Shown here: piece by piece, positions 49,182 to 58,987 of the stretch
Layout of the letters: each line of letters begins with the position of its first letter
How positions within the stretch are numbered: the stretch's first letter is position 1
Assembly: GCA_049616325.1 (NCBI GenBank)
Contig: JBMZHG010000009.1
Coordinates: forward strand, 1-64,000
Reading direction: 5' to 3'
Source of the DNA: UBA11663 sp049616325
GTDB lineage: Bacteria; Bacteroidota; Bacteroidia; Flavobacteriales_D; Sanyastnellaceae
DNA: 64,000 bases
The notes under the pieces: generated by a model
Seen by the model: only the letters and a program-made list of their open reading frames with translations
Databases searched by the model: none
Told to the model about the DNA's origin: nothing
Position numbers and translations under genes: made by a program

Positions 49182-49189
49182 CAAACATA
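49182..49189 (-). promoter_or_regulatory. -7 box TATGTTTG of the 48760-49176 lipoprotein gene
   Basis: A perfect TAnnTTTG box ending five bases before the ATG. Confidence 0.65.
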
Positions 49190-49218
49190 CACCCCGCCGC
49201 GCGCTAACTTGCCGTCCC

Positions 49219-49851
49219 ATGCACGCATCCGATCATTTCTCTTCGCCTCACGGCCTGCCCGCAGGAGAAGGCCGCCTCGAAGTCGTCTGTGGCCCGATGT
49301 TTTCCGGGAAGACGGAAGAATTGCTGCGCCGCATTCGCCGCGCCCAAATCGCCAAGCTTCCCGTCGCCCTCTTCAAGCCCGCCACCGACACGCGGTACGA
49401 CAACGTGGAGGTGGTGAGCCACGACAAGAACGCAATGCCCTCTCGCGTCGTCGCTTCCAGCCAGGAATTGTGGGAACAGGTCCAAGATGCGCGGCATCGT
49501 GAGCCCGGACGCCTTGAAGGGTTCTCAATCGTGGCGGTGGACGAAGCGCAGTTCTTCGACGAGGGGCTTCCCGGCGTGTGCAACGAACTTGCCAATCAGG
49601 GGTTCCGCGTCATTGTGGCCGGGTTGGATTTGGATTACGAAGGGCGTCCGTTTGGGCCCATGCCTCAATTGCTCGCTTTGGCGGAAGAAGTCACCAAACT
49701 GCACGCCGTCTGCATGGAAACGGGACGTGCCGCACATTTCTCTCACCGGATTGCGGGCGGGACGAGCCAAGTGGAATTGGGTGCGCAGGACCGGTACATC
49801 CCTCTGGCGCGTCACGCATACGTCGCGGCGAACGAAACGAAGTCCGCATGA
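49219..49851 (+). CDS. tdk: Thymidine kinase
   Basis: Salvages thymidine with ATP. The 210-residue type II enzyme has the P-loop CGPMFSGKTEELLRR (Lys31), the DEAQFF segment, and the lasso region with the substrate loop. The usual structural zinc cysteines are only partly kept: the expected CxxC reads VCMETGRAAHF, and no later Cys pair is seen, so zinc is probably not bound as in the classical enzyme. I recall that this is common in Bacteroidota. The stop overlaps the murF-alr start. Confidence 0.92.
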   Translation: MHASDHFSSPHGLPAGEGRLEVVCGPMFSGKTEELLRRIRRAQIAKLPVALFKPATDTRYDNVEVVSHDKNAMPSRVVASSQELWEQVQDARHREPGRLEGFSIVAVDEAQFFDEGLPGVCNELANQGFRVIVAGLDLDYEGRPFGPMPQLLALAEEVTKLHAVCMETGRAAHFSHRIAGGTSQVELGAQDRYIPLARHAYVAANETKSA

Positions 49852-52376
49852 CCGGACGGGGGTGGAGCGTCGATGCCTGGCGCGCGTGGTGCGCCACGCA
49901 CGTCGCCTCTCACCCGGGCGAAACGCGCATGGCGGGCCCCGACGAGGGTTTGGTCCAGCGCTTGACCGCGGACACGCGCACCCTGCACCGGCCTTCCGAC
50001 ACGGTGTTTTTTGCCCTTCACGGACCTTGGCACGACGGGCACGATTTCTTGGTAGAAGCACATCGTGCAGGGGTTCGGCGCTTTGTGGTTCGCAGGAGCC
50101 CGGGCGACTCTGAATCGTGGGCTCAAAACGCCGACGTGCTGGTTGTGGAAGACGTGCTTGGCGCACTTCAGGGCCTGGCCCGTGCCCAACGTGATGCGTT
50201 CAGCGGGCCTGTCATAGCCGTCACAGGAAGCAACGGGAAAACCACCGTCAAGGAATGGATCGCTGAACTTTTGCCGGAAACCGCAGCCGTTCACCGCAGT
50301 CCACTCAGCCACAACAGCCAACTGGGGGTGCCTCTCAGTGTTTGGTCTTTGGACACGCACCACGATTTATCTGTGGTGGAAGCCGGCATCAGCCAGCCGG
50401 ACGAAATGGCCCGGTTGACCGCATGCATCGCCCCGACCGAAGGTGTGTTGACCCATCTGGGCGAAGCCCACCTCGGGAATTTTGACGACGAGACGCAGTT
50501 GGCGCGTGAAAAGTGCGTGCTCTTCCAGGGGTGCGGCCGGGTGTTCATGCCACAGGCGTTTCGGACGACCTGCGCGGCCTTGGTGCCCGGCGAGCTCGTC
50601 ACGTGGGCGTTTGGCGACGAGCCCGGGCGCGAAGAAGCGCAACTCGTGGTGACGGCCGGAAACTCGCCCCTCACCTGGACGTTTGAATGGAAGGGAGAAC
50701 GGGCCGAGATGGTCTTGGACGGCACAAGCCTGGCTTCCGTCCGCAACGCGGCAACCGCCTCCCTGGTCGCCTTGCATCACGGCACGGCCCTGTCAGAGCT
50801 TCCGGACCGGCTTCGCAAACTGAAGGCGCCTACGGGTCGGCTCTCCAACGTCAAGCGGGCACGAGGCGGCGTGCTTATCCAGGACGACTGCGCCCACGAC
50901 TTGGGATCGCTGGAAGTGGCGCTCGACGCTTTGGATCGCGCACCCCATTCGGAACGCCGCCTAGCCCTCTTGGGCGACGTTGCCCAAAGCGGGCTCCACG
51001 AACGTGAACGCGCCAATCGCATCCTTGCCCTGGCGGGACGGTCGTCCCTGACCGACCTGTGGGTGTGGCTGCCGCATTGGTCCAAAGAGGCCCTCGAAGC
51101 GATCCCTGACCACGTTGCCGGTCCCGACGCGCAGCGCATTGAGGTGACGTGCTTTCAATCCCTCGACGACCTGGTGGATGCGGCACGGGCCTTGGACGAA
51201 GCGAACGTGCTGGTCAAAGTGGCGTCGCACGAACGTTTGGGCGCAGCCGTGCAAGCTTTGGCCCCCACTCGGCACGTCACCACCCTGACCCTGAACGTCT
51301 CCGCCTTGGTGGACAACGTGCGCGTGCTCCGAAGTCACGTCGGTGCCCAAGGGGTCATCGCCGTCATCAAAGGCCTGGGGTACGGCACCGACCCCGTGGT
51401 GCTCGGGCGCCTGCTGGAAGCCCAAGGCGTCGATTGGCTGGCCGTGGCCTACGCCGACGAAGGCGTGGTCTTGCGCGAAGCAGGAATCACGTCGCGCATC
51501 TTGGTGTTGAACCCGGACCCCGGCACCTTCGACACCCTGCTCGAACACCGCCTTGAACCCCAACTCGTGTCGCTGGACCACCTCGAGCTCGCCCACGCCT
51601 GGGCAGCTTCGCACAGAATCGAGGGTTGGCCGGTGCACCTGAAGCTCGACACCGGCATGCACCGACTCGGGCTCGCCCCGCACGAAGACGGGCGGGCAGA
51701 AGAACTGCTGGGCTCGCAAGAGCTCAGTTTGGCGACCGTCATGACCCACCTCGCCGGTGCCGACGACCCCACGTTGGACGAACGCACCCGCGGCCAGCTA
51801 GCGCAATTCTGCGAGCGCACCCAAGCGCACTTCCCGGACGTTCCCGCGCACGTGCTGAATTCGGCAGGTGCAGCGCGCGTGCACGAAATCGTGAGGGACA
51901 ACAAGGAAACGTGGGAGCCGCTGTTGTCGCACATCCGCGTGGGCCTTGCGATGTACGGCTTGGGTCCGGGGGCGCTTGAGTTGGGTTTGCAGCCCGTTCT
52001 GTCCTTGGAAACTTCCGTAGCCAAACTCGTGCACGTCCCCGCCCGTCAAGGCTCGGGCTACGGTTGGACCGACGCCGCAACCCACGACCGCGTCTTGGCC
52101 GTCTTGTCGGTCGGATACGCCGACGGCTACCCTCGAAACCTCGGCAACGGGCAAGGCAAAGTGCTTTGGAAGGGGCGTCTCCTGCCGACCGTGGGGCGGG
52201 TGTGCATGGACATGACCACCGTCGACGCCACAGGACTCGACGTGCAGCCCGGCGACCGCGTGACGCTGTGGGGAGAGGCTCCGCGGCTGGACGATTTGGC
52301 CTCGCAAGCCAAAACCATCCCCTACGAGCTTCTCACGCGCCTCGGTCCCCGAGTGCAACGCGTCGTCGTGCGTTGA
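49848..52376 (+). CDS. Bifunctional MurF-alanine racemase
   Basis: An 842-residue fusion. Residues about 1-450 are UDP-MurNAc-tripeptide:D-Ala-D-Ala ligase (MurF) with the ATP loop VTGSNGKTTVKEWIA and the HNSQLGVPLSV segment. Residues about 470-842 are alanine racemase, with the PLP lysine in AVIKGLGYG, the second catalytic Tyr in GSGYGWTDAA and the C-terminal GYADGYPR and GRVCMDMTTVD motifs. One chain thus makes D-Ala and uses D-Ala-D-Ala for the peptidoglycan precursor. The fusion is known in Bacteroidota. The ATG overlaps the thymidine kinase stop by four bases. Confidence 0.94.
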   Translation: MTGRGWSVDAWRAWCATHVASHPGETRMAGPDEGLVQRLTADTRTLHRPSDTVFFALHGPWHDGHDFLVEAHRAGVRRFVVRRSPGDSESWAQNADVLVVEDVLGALQGLARAQRDAFSGPVIAVTGSNGKTTVKEWIAELLPETAAVHRSPLSHNSQLGVPLSVWSLDTHHDLSVVEAGISQPDEMARLTACIAPTEGVLTHLGEAHLGNFDDETQLAREKCVLFQGCGRVFMPQAFRTTCAALVPGELVTWAFGDEPGREEAQLVVTAGNSPLTWTFEWKGERAEMVLDGTSLASVRNAATASLVALHHGTALSELPDRLRKLKAPTGRLSNVKRARGGVLIQDDCAHDLGSLEVALDALDRAPHSERRLALLGDVAQSGLHERERANRILALAGRSSLTDLWVWLPHWSKEALEAIPDHVAGPDAQRIEVTCFQSLDDLVDAARALDEANVLVKVASHERLGAAVQALAPTRHVTTLTLNVSALVDNVRVLRSHVGAQGVIAVIKGLGYGTDPVVLGRLLEAQGVDWLAVAYADEGVVLREAGITSRILVLNPDPGTFDTLLEHRLEPQLVSLDHLELAHAWAASHRIEGWPVHLKLDTGMHRLGLAPHEDGRAEELLGSQELSLATVMTHLAGADDPTLDERTRGQLAQFCERTQAHFPDVPAHVLNSAGAARVHEIVRDNKETWEPLLSHIRVGLAMYGLGPGALELGLQPVLSLETSVAKLVHVPARQGSGYGWTDAATHDRVLAVLSVGYADGYPRNLGNGQGKVLWKGRLLPTVGRVCMDMTTVDATGLDVQPGDRVTLWGEAPRLDDLASQAKTIPYELLTRLGPRVQRVVVR

Positions 52377-52397
52377 CACAACGGAACCGGCAAGGCA

Positions 52398-55300
52398 TCA
52401 AACCTCCCGGCCCGCCAACTTGTAAGTGGTCCGTTCGATCCACCAATACATGACTGGCACGATGACCAAGGTCAGGAACGTGGCGAACGTCAACCCAAAG
52501 ATGATCGCCCAACTCATCGGCTTCCAAAAGACGTTGTTGTCCCCGCCAACGTAGATGTTGGGGTCGTATTCGGTCAGCAACCGCACAAAGTCAATGTTGA
52601 GGCCAATGGCCAGAGGCAACAAGCCCAAAACCGTGGTGATCGCCGTCAACAACACCGGCCGCAGACGCGTGCGCCCACCCTTGACGATGGCCGTGTGAAC
52701 CTCCTCAAATGGCAGTTTGGTCACCGCATCTCGTGAGTCGCCATCTTCCAGACCCAACTCCTCCCGGCGACGCGCCCGGAGCAAGTTGGTGTAGTCGATC
52801 AACACGATCGCGTTGTTCACCACGACACCTGCAAGCGAGATGATGCCAATCATGGTCATGATGATCACGAACTCCATTTGGAAGATGACCAACCCGAGCA
52901 AGACGCCAATCAGCGAGAACAGCACGCTGAAGCCGATGATGAACGGCGTGGTCACGCTGTTGAACTGGCTGACGATGATGAGGAAGATCAGGAACAGCGC
53001 GATGAGAAGCGCCTTGGACAGAAACGCCATTTCCTTTTGCTGCTCCTCTTGCTGGCCTGTGAAGGCCCAGCGCACGGAGGACGGCAGGTCGAGTTCCGAA
53101 GCCATGTCCGCCTCCATGTTTGAAATGATCTCCGTGGGGTTGGCGCCTTCGAGTACGTTGGACGTCAGTGTGATGACGCGCTTGAGGTCCTTTCGCTTCA
53201 CTGCGCTGAACGTTGTTGCACGGCTGGCCGTGGCGACCGCGCTGATGGGCACCTCCTTGATTTGGCCGTCGCTTTGGCTGCGGAAAATGACCTTTTGGTT
53301 CATCAACGCGTCGCTGCTGTGCCGGTGTTCCTCGGCGAAACGCACGTTGATGGGGTAATCGTCCTCACCGTCCTTGTAGGTGCCCACTTCCCGCCCAAAC
53401 AACGCCGTCCGCAGCGCGTACCCGATGTCCCGTGTGCTCAACCCGTAGGTGCGGGCTTTCTCGCGATCGATGACGACGGGCATTTGGGGTTTGCGCTTGT
53501 CCACGTCGATTTTCAATTCTTCCACCCCGGCGTAATCCTTGCCACGCAAGTAGAGCAGAACCTCTTCGCTTGCCGTGAGCAACTCGTCGTAGTCGTCGCC
53601 CACGAGCTCGAGGTTGATGGGCGCGCCCTGAGGCGGGCCGTCCGAGTTTTTGGTCACAACCACCTCCGCGTCGGGGTACCCCCGCAACTCCTCCCGAATG
53701 GCCGAAAGCACGTCGCCGGTGGCGAGGCCGCGTCGGTCCTGGAATTTCACGAAGTTGACGACGATGCGGCCCTTGTGCGGCGTGGGTCCGAGCTGCGGTC
53801 CCTCGTTGGGGTCGCTCGTGCCGTTGCCCACCGTGCCGATGACCGAATTGACCATGAAGCTCTCGAGTTCCCCTGTCTCGGGGTTGGGGCGCTTCCATTC
53901 GTCGCGCGACAACACGTCCAACACCACGTGTTCGATTTCCTTGGCCACCTCGTTGGTCTCCTCGAGGTCCGTCCCAATGGGCTTCGAAATGAAGATGTTC
54001 AGGTACTGCGGCTGGTTGTCCGGGAAGAACAACACCTTGGGTGGAAACAAGCCCATCAACACGACGGACAAGAACAGGAGGCCCACCGTGCCGAAGAAGA
54101 AGGCCCAGGGCCGGCGGCCGGAGAGCGCATATTTCAAAAAGCGCTCGTAGGCTTCTTCCAGGCGAGGCAGCAAGTTGTTTTGAAAAAACCGCGTCGTGGG
54201 GTAAAGCGCGTACGTGTTCAGAAGTCCGAGCAGTCCTGCGAGGATGAGCATGTTGCCAAACCCGGTCACCCCCAAGCCCAAAAACAACGCTCCCACTCCG
54301 ACCAGCACGGCCGTCGCTACGTGGGTGCGGCGACGATTCACCTTTTCCTCCCCAACCTTCATCAGGACGGACGTCAGCACCGGGTTGATCACGAGCGCCA
54401 CGAAGAGCGACGACCCAAGTACGATGATCAGTGTGAGCGGCAAGTAGCTCATGAATTCGCCAATCAATCCCGGCCACATCGCCAGGGGCAGGAAGGCGGC
54501 GAGGGTCGTCGCCGTCGACGCCACAATCGGCCACGCCACCTCGCCGACCCCGTATTTGGCTGCATCAAACGGGCTGTACCCTTCGTCCATGAGGCGGTAC
54601 ACGTTCTCCACGACCACAATTCCATTGTCCACGAGCATGCCCAGCGCCAAGACGAGCGAGAACAACACCATCGTGTTGAACGTCACGCCCAGAGAATTCA
54701 AGATGAGGAAGCTCATGAACATTGACAGCGGGATGGCCACCCCCACGAAGAGGGCGTTGCGCAACCCCAGGAAGAACAGGAGCACGCCAACCACGAGTAA
54801 CACGCCGAAGATGATGGAGTTTTGAAGCTCCTCCACCTGGGTTTGGGTCATGTCGCTTTGGTCGTTGGTGATCGACACGTTGAGGTTGCGAGGCAACACG
54901 TCTCGCTTGGCTTCTTCGATGATCGCGTTGATGGCCGACGACGCCTCGAGGAGGTTTTCGCCGGCGCGCTTCACCACGTCAAGGGACACCACAGGACGCA
55001 AGAATTCACGCGCGTAACTCTCCTTTTCCTTCTCCAAGAACGCCACGCGCGCCACGTCGCGAAGGTGCACAATGTAGCCGTTCTCCGCCTTGATGATGAC
55101 GTTTTCAAGCTCTTGAATGCTGGTGAAGTCACCTTCCACTTGGACGCTCCGACGCACGCCGTCCACGAGCAAATCCCCGCCCGACACCGTCATGTTCTCG
55201 GCCGCAATGGCCCCTGCGATGTCGTTGAAACTGACCTGCATGGCCTCCGCCCGGAGGTAATCCACTTCAATCTCGACTTCGAGATCACTGATTCCTTGGA

Positions 55301-55889
55301 TATCGACCTTGCTGATTTGGGGCAAGGCCTCCACTTTGTCCTCGAGGTACTCCGCGTACTTCTTCAAATCCTGAAGGCGGTAATCGCCGCTCAGGTTGAT
55401 GTTCATGACCGGCATGAGCTCGCTGAAGTTGAGCTCCATGATGCTTGGGTCCGCCGGCAGGTCGGTGGGGAAGTCGGGGTCGGCCTTGGCCTTGTCCACC
55501 GCGTCCTTGACCTTCCGAAGCGCCTCTGTCGGCGTGACGTCAAAGTTGAACTTGATGTCAATCGCACTGAAGCCTTGCACGCTCGTGGAGGTGATTTCGT
55601 CGATGCCGGAAATCGTGTTGATCTCCTTCTCCAGCGGACGCGTGATCAGCTTCTCCATGTTGGCCGGGCTGTTCCCCGGGTAGGCCGTGCTGACGAAAAT
55701 CTCAGGCACGACAATCTCCGGGAAGGCCTCCTTGGGCACCGACAAGTAGCTGCTGATGCCTGAGAGGGTGATGATCGCGATGAGCACGAAGACCGTGGTC
55801 TTGTTTTGGATGCTGAGCGTCGTCAGCCCAAACTCACGCAGCTTCCCTCCGCCCTTCTGAGGCGTCGTGTTGGGGGTCGTTTCACTCAT
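52398..55889 (-). CDS. RND-family efflux transporter
   Basis: An inner-membrane proton-driven pump of 1163 residues with the RND plan: a first helix near residues 30-48, two large periplasmic loops and 12 helices. In helix 4 the proton-relay segment is LALGMLVDNGIVVVENV, with one of the two Asp replaced by Asn, as in many members of the hydrophobe/multidrug branch. Further blocks are VEELQNSIIFGVLLVVGVLLFFLGLRNALFVGVAIPLS and, near the end, GVVVNNAIVLIDYTN. It is the last gene of the tetR-tolC-adaptor-pump operon; the substrate is unknown. The ATG at 55889 follows the adaptor stop by ten bases. Confidence 0.93.
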   Translation of the reverse strand: MSETTPNTTPQKGGGKLREFGLTTLSIQNKTTVFVLIAIITLSGISSYLSVPKEAFPEIVVPEIFVSTAYPGNSPANMEKLITRPLEKEINTISGIDEITSTSVQGFSAIDIKFNFDVTPTEALRKVKDAVDKAKADPDFPTDLPADPSIMELNFSELMPVMNINLSGDYRLQDLKKYAEYLEDKVEALPQISKVDIQGISDLEVEIEVDYLRAEAMQVSFNDIAGAIAAENMTVSGGDLLVDGVRRSVQVEGDFTSIQELENVIIKAENGYIVHLRDVARVAFLEKEKESYAREFLRPVVSLDVVKRAGENLLEASSAINAIIEEAKRDVLPRNLNVSITNDQSDMTQTQVEELQNSIIFGVLLVVGVLLFFLGLRNALFVGVAIPLSMFMSFLILNSLGVTFNTMVLFSLVLALGMLVDNGIVVVENVYRLMDEGYSPFDAAKYGVGEVAWPIVASTATTLAAFLPLAMWPGLIGEFMSYLPLTLIIVLGSSLFVALVINPVLTSVLMKVGEEKVNRRRTHVATAVLVGVGALFLGLGVTGFGNMLILAGLLGLLNTYALYPTTRFFQNNLLPRLEEAYERFLKYALSGRRPWAFFFGTVGLLFLSVVLMGLFPPKVLFFPDNQPQYLNIFISKPIGTDLEETNEVAKEIEHVVLDVLSRDEWKRPNPETGELESFMVNSVIGTVGNGTSDPNEGPQLGPTPHKGRIVVNFVKFQDRRGLATGDVLSAIREELRGYPDAEVVVTKNSDGPPQGAPINLELVGDDYDELLTASEEVLLYLRGKDYAGVEELKIDVDKRKPQMPVVIDREKARTYGLSTRDIGYALRTALFGREVGTYKDGEDDYPINVRFAEEHRHSSDALMNQKVIFRSQSDGQIKEVPISAVATASRATTFSAVKRKDLKRVITLTSNVLEGANPTEIISNMEADMASELDLPSSVRWAFTGQQEEQQKEMAFLSKALLIALFLIFLIIVSQFNSVTTPFIIGFSVLFSLIGVLLGLVIFQMEFVIIMTMIGIISLAGVVVNNAIVLIDYTNLLRARRREELGLEDGDSRDAVTKLPFEEVHTAIVKGGRTRLRPVLLTAITTVLGLLPLAIGLNIDFVRLLTEYDPNIYVGGDNNVFWKPMSWAIIFGLTFATFLTLVIVPVMYWWIERTTYKLAGREV

Positions 55890-55899
55890 GATGTGCCGC

Positions 55900-56958
55900 T
55901 CAGGATTCAATCAAGGTCACGCGTTCCCCGTCCACCACACGGGTGGCCCCGCGGTCAATCACCTGGTCGCCTGGCTTAAGTCCGCTTGTAATCAGCAGCT
56001 TTCCTTCCGAAACCATGCCGGTTTCGATGGGCTGCTTCGACGCTTGGTCGCCCCGAAGAAGGTAGACGTACTCCTGGCCGTTGGCGTCCTGCTGCACCAG
56101 GGCGGCAGGCAGCGCCAAGGCGCTGTCCAAAGCGAGGTCCGTGATGTTCACCGTCACCACCATGTTGGGCAACCCGTACGACACGCCCTGGGGCAAGTCG
56201 ACGGTCACGTCGATGGTTCGGTTCGCCGCTTCGATGAACTGTCCGACGCGTCGGATTTGGGATTCCAACGGCTCCATGCCGTGCGCTTCGAGCACCACCG
56301 GCTGCCCAGCCTTCACCGCGCCAGCATAATGGTCGCTGACGGCGGCCCGTACGTACAAGTCGCTCAGGTCCACTACGCGCACCACCGGCATCGGGGGGGA
56401 CGCCATTTCGCCGACGTTGACAAACACGCGGTCGAGCACGCCGCTGAACGGCGCGCGTACCGTCGCCTTTCCGATCTGCTCGTCGAGCGTGGCCAGGTTG
56501 CGACGAAGCGCTTCTACGCCGGTTTGGGCTTGAAGGAAATCCACTTCCGACCCAATGTCCTTGTTCCACAAGCGCTCTTGACGCTCGAACAAGCTTTGCG
56601 CCAGCTCAAGCTGGGTCACCACCTCCGCGCGCTGCTTCGCCAAGACGTCGGTGTTGATGCGCAACAGGGCTTGGCCTTGGCTCACCTTGGCGCCTTCCTC
56701 CACCAGCACTTCTTGAACCACACCTGGGAATTCCGCCAAAATGTTGGCGATGCGGTCGGTTTCCACGTTGCCTTGCACGGCAAAGGCGTGCGAAAACGGT
56801 GCGGGATTCAACGTCGTCACCCCGACGCGGGTCAAACGAGACGCGCTGGAATCGGAATCCGGTTCAGCACCTTCTGCGGGCGAACCGCATTGAACCAGCG
56901 CAAGGGCAAGCGCGGTCAGGGTTGCGGCAAACCCCAAGGAGTTCAAAGTCACTTTCAT
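55900..56958 (-). CDS. RND periplasmic adaptor, lipoprotein
   Basis: Membrane-fusion protein of 352 residues that links the pump to the TolC channel. It has a lipoprotein signal (LTALALALVQC), a lipoyl half-motif (GVVQEVLVEEGAKVSQGQALLRI), a coiled-coil hairpin at about residues 95-150, and the second half-motif (ATVRAPFSGVLDRVFVNVGE). The ATG at 56958 overlaps the tolC stop (ATGA). An ATG 15 codons earlier would lose the signal. Confidence 0.94.
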   Translation of the reverse strand: MKVTLNSLGFAATLTALALALVQCGSPAEGAEPDSDSSASRLTRVGVTTLNPAPFSHAFAVQGNVETDRIANILAEFPGVVQEVLVEEGAKVSQGQALLRINTDVLAKQRAEVVTQLELAQSLFERQERLWNKDIGSEVDFLQAQTGVEALRRNLATLDEQIGKATVRAPFSGVLDRVFVNVGEMASPPMPVVRVVDLSDLYVRAAVSDHYAGAVKAGQPVVLEAHGMEPLESQIRRVGQFIEAANRTIDVTVDLPQGVSYGLPNMVVTVNITDLALDSALALPAALVQQDANGQEYVYLLRGDQASKQPIETGMVSEGKLLITSGLKPGDQVIDRGATRVVDGERVTLIES

Positions 56959-58307
56959 GGTCGTGGGTTGGAGGCGATCAAGCGTTGCTGGGCCGTGAGC
57001 CAAGCGAGTTGGGCGCCGATGACGTTTCCCTCGGCTTCGAGGAGTTGGTTTTGGGCGGTGTTGAGTTCAAAGCTGCTCCGGACGCCTTCTTTGTGTCCGG
57101 ATTCGATGCGCGTGAGGATGCGGCTGGCCAAATCGCGTTGCGCCTTCGCCGTCCCCAACGCGGCTTGCGCGTCGAAGAAGGTGGCTTTCGCGTTGGCGTG
57201 CTCGAGTCGCGCGGCCGATTCCATCTGCTCTAGGCCCGACTCGGCCGTCAGCACTTGCAGCTTCGCCTTCTCGACGCGCTGCTTGCCACCGAAGCTGGTC
57301 CAAATTGGCATGTTCAACGACAGCCCCACGATCTGGGACGGGTACCAATTGTTTTGGTCCGCGAGAACGGGAAAATCTGGGTCGCGAAAGGCCTGCGTGC
57401 TGTTCGAGTAAAATGCAGCGACTTGCGGCAAGCCTTCCGCGCGGCGGTTTTGGACGTCAAGCTCCGCCAAGGCCAAGTACCGACGCTGCTCCTCCAACGC
57501 GGGGATTGAGTTCAGGTTCAAGTTCGCCTGCACCGCTTCCGGAACCGCCACCGTGGTGAGTGCGTCGAGGTTGTCTGTCAACACCACGTTCTCGTCCACG
57601 TCAAGTCCACACTGAAACAGCAACAGCTGCTTGGTCAGTTCCGCCTGAAGCCGCGAGGTGCTGAGTTGCTGCTCGAGGGCTTGGCGCGTGAGTTGAAGTT
57701 GGTCGGCGTCCACCGATTCCACCAACCCTTCGTTGGCCAATTCCCGGAGTTCCTGCTCTGACGACTTGACGAGCGTCAACGCGCGGTCCAGCGTTTCCAC
57801 GTTGGCCTCCGCGGCCAGGGCCGTGGCGTAGGCTTCCGCCACCATGCGTCGGGTCTCCACCTCCGTGGCATCCACCGCCAACGCTTTCGCGTCCGCAAAA
57901 ACCTGCGAGGCCTTCAGCCCCACCAGGTAGCTGCCGCTGAAAATCAACTGGGTCGCGTTCAACCCGGCAGTCGCCGATTGGGTCGTCCCAAACGACAACT
58001 CCAAAACAAGGTCTTCCGGGGCCGCCGGGTCGAACGACGATGCGGGCACCACTTGAGTTGGAATGTCGAGGAAGTGGTTGACGTCGAACGACGCTGTCAC
58101 TTGGGGAAGGCCCGTGGCGAGGAGTTCCTTGACGTCGCGCTCGGCCACGTGCACGTCGATGCGCGCGCGCTGCATCTCGTAGGCGTTTTCGACGCCGAGG
58201 GTTTGGGCTTTGACCAGGCTCAACTCACGCTGGGCAACGCTGCCCAACGTCAAGCTCACCGCGGCAAGCGTAAGGGCCACCCGGAGGCCCACATGTGGAT
58301 TCATCAT
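56955..58307 (-). CDS. TolC-family outer-membrane channel
   Basis: A 450-residue outer-membrane efflux protein with a signal peptide (LTLAAVSLTLGSVAQ) and the two TolC repeats. Each repeat begins with helix patterns such as ALGVENAYEMQRARIDVHVAERDVKEL-type heptads and includes the SSGLPQV-type turn (ATGLPQVTASFDV, AEGLPQVAAFYSN). It forms the exit duct for the pump encoded downstream. The start overlaps the tetR stop. Confidence 0.93.
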   Translation of the reverse strand: MMNPHVGLRVALTLAAVSLTLGSVAQRELSLVKAQTLGVENAYEMQRARIDVHVAERDVKELLATGLPQVTASFDVNHFLDIPTQVVPASSFDPAAPEDLVLELSFGTTQSATAGLNATQLIFSGSYLVGLKASQVFADAKALAVDATEVETRRMVAEAYATALAAEANVETLDRALTLVKSSEQELRELANEGLVESVDADQLQLTRQALEQQLSTSRLQAELTKQLLLFQCGLDVDENVVLTDNLDALTTVAVPEAVQANLNLNSIPALEEQRRYLALAELDVQNRRAEGLPQVAAFYSNSTQAFRDPDFPVLADQNNWYPSQIVGLSLNMPIWTSFGGKQRVEKAKLQVLTAESGLEQMESAARLEHANAKATFFDAQAALGTAKAQRDLASRILTRIESGHKEGVRSSFELNTAQNQLLEAEGNVIGAQLAWLTAQQRLIASNPRP

Positions 58308-58954
58308 CGGTTCGTCGAAAGTTTCGATTCGAGGTAGTCCAAGCCTTGTGCGCTGGCGATCCCGCGGATGTGGTAAGTGAAAAGCTCTTTGAAATGTTCG
58401 GCGAGCGGGCGTTCCAATGTCCCGTTTTCTGCTTGGCGCACCATGTCTTCCACGAGGGCCAAATGCAAGTCCGCCACTGCCTCGACGTTGAGGTCTTGGC
58501 GGTACACCCCTTGATCCATTCCGCGCGTCACGTTGTGCACGACCAACCGCCGGATCATGTTTCGCCGGCGTGCGTGCGTCGCCTCAAACACCTTCGGGTA
58601 ATACTTCTTCAGGTCAAACAACACAGTCGAACTGATCGCCGAAAGCATCTTGTGCTTCTTTTCCATCTCCGCCAACGCCAAATCGATGGCGTTTCCCTCT
58701 CCCGTCATGAGCTCGTGCATCTGCGCCTCCAAACCGTCGATGTGGCTGTGAAGGGCTTGGGAGACGAGGTCGCGTTTGTCCTTGAAATACTTGTAAAGTG
58801 TCTTCTTCGAACAGGCGAGGTGCCCGGCCAAATCGTCCATGCTCAGCGCCTTGATCCCAAACCGACCGAAGAGCTGAGTGCACCGCGAACGGAGTTCTGT
58901 CCCTCGTTGGTCGAGGGGTTTTGCAGGAGAGAATGACGAGGTGGGTTGCCACAT
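58304..58954 (-). CDS. TetR-family transcriptional regulator
   Basis: A 216-residue repressor. The N-terminal helix-turn-helix is at about residues 20-65 (GTELRSRCTQLFGRFGIKALSMDDLAGHLACSKKTLYKYFKDKRDLV); the remainder is the helical ligand-binding and dimer domain. It heads the operon that encodes TolC, the adaptor and the RND pump, and its stop overlaps the tolC start. It probably represses this operon. A 28-bp dyad upstream overlaps the likely -33 region. Confidence 0.93.
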   Translation of the reverse strand: MWQPTSSFSPAKPLDQRGTELRSRCTQLFGRFGIKALSMDDLAGHLACSKKTLYKYFKDKRDLVSQALHSHIDGLEAQMHELMTGEGNAIDLALAEMEKKHKMLSAISSTVLFDLKKYYPKVFEATHARRRNMIRRLVVHNVTRGMDQGVYRQDLNVEAVADLHLALVEDMVRQAENGTLERPLAEHFKELFTYHIRGIASAQGLDYLESKLSTNR

Positions 58955-58961
58955 GCGGCCG

Positions 58962-58969
58962 CAAAACTA
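58962..58969 (-). promoter_or_regulatory. -7 box TAGTTTTG of the efflux operon
   Basis: A perfect TAnnTTTG box ending seven bases before the tetR ATG. Confidence 0.6.
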
Positions 58970-58987
58970 CAACGCAATGCGCGCACA

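Noticed and set aside
48751..49228. N-terminal extension of the DUF2490-like frame through the lipoprotein gene
   Set aside because: The extension is an Arg-rich shadow of the lipoprotein gene; the signal peptide after 48751 marks the true start.
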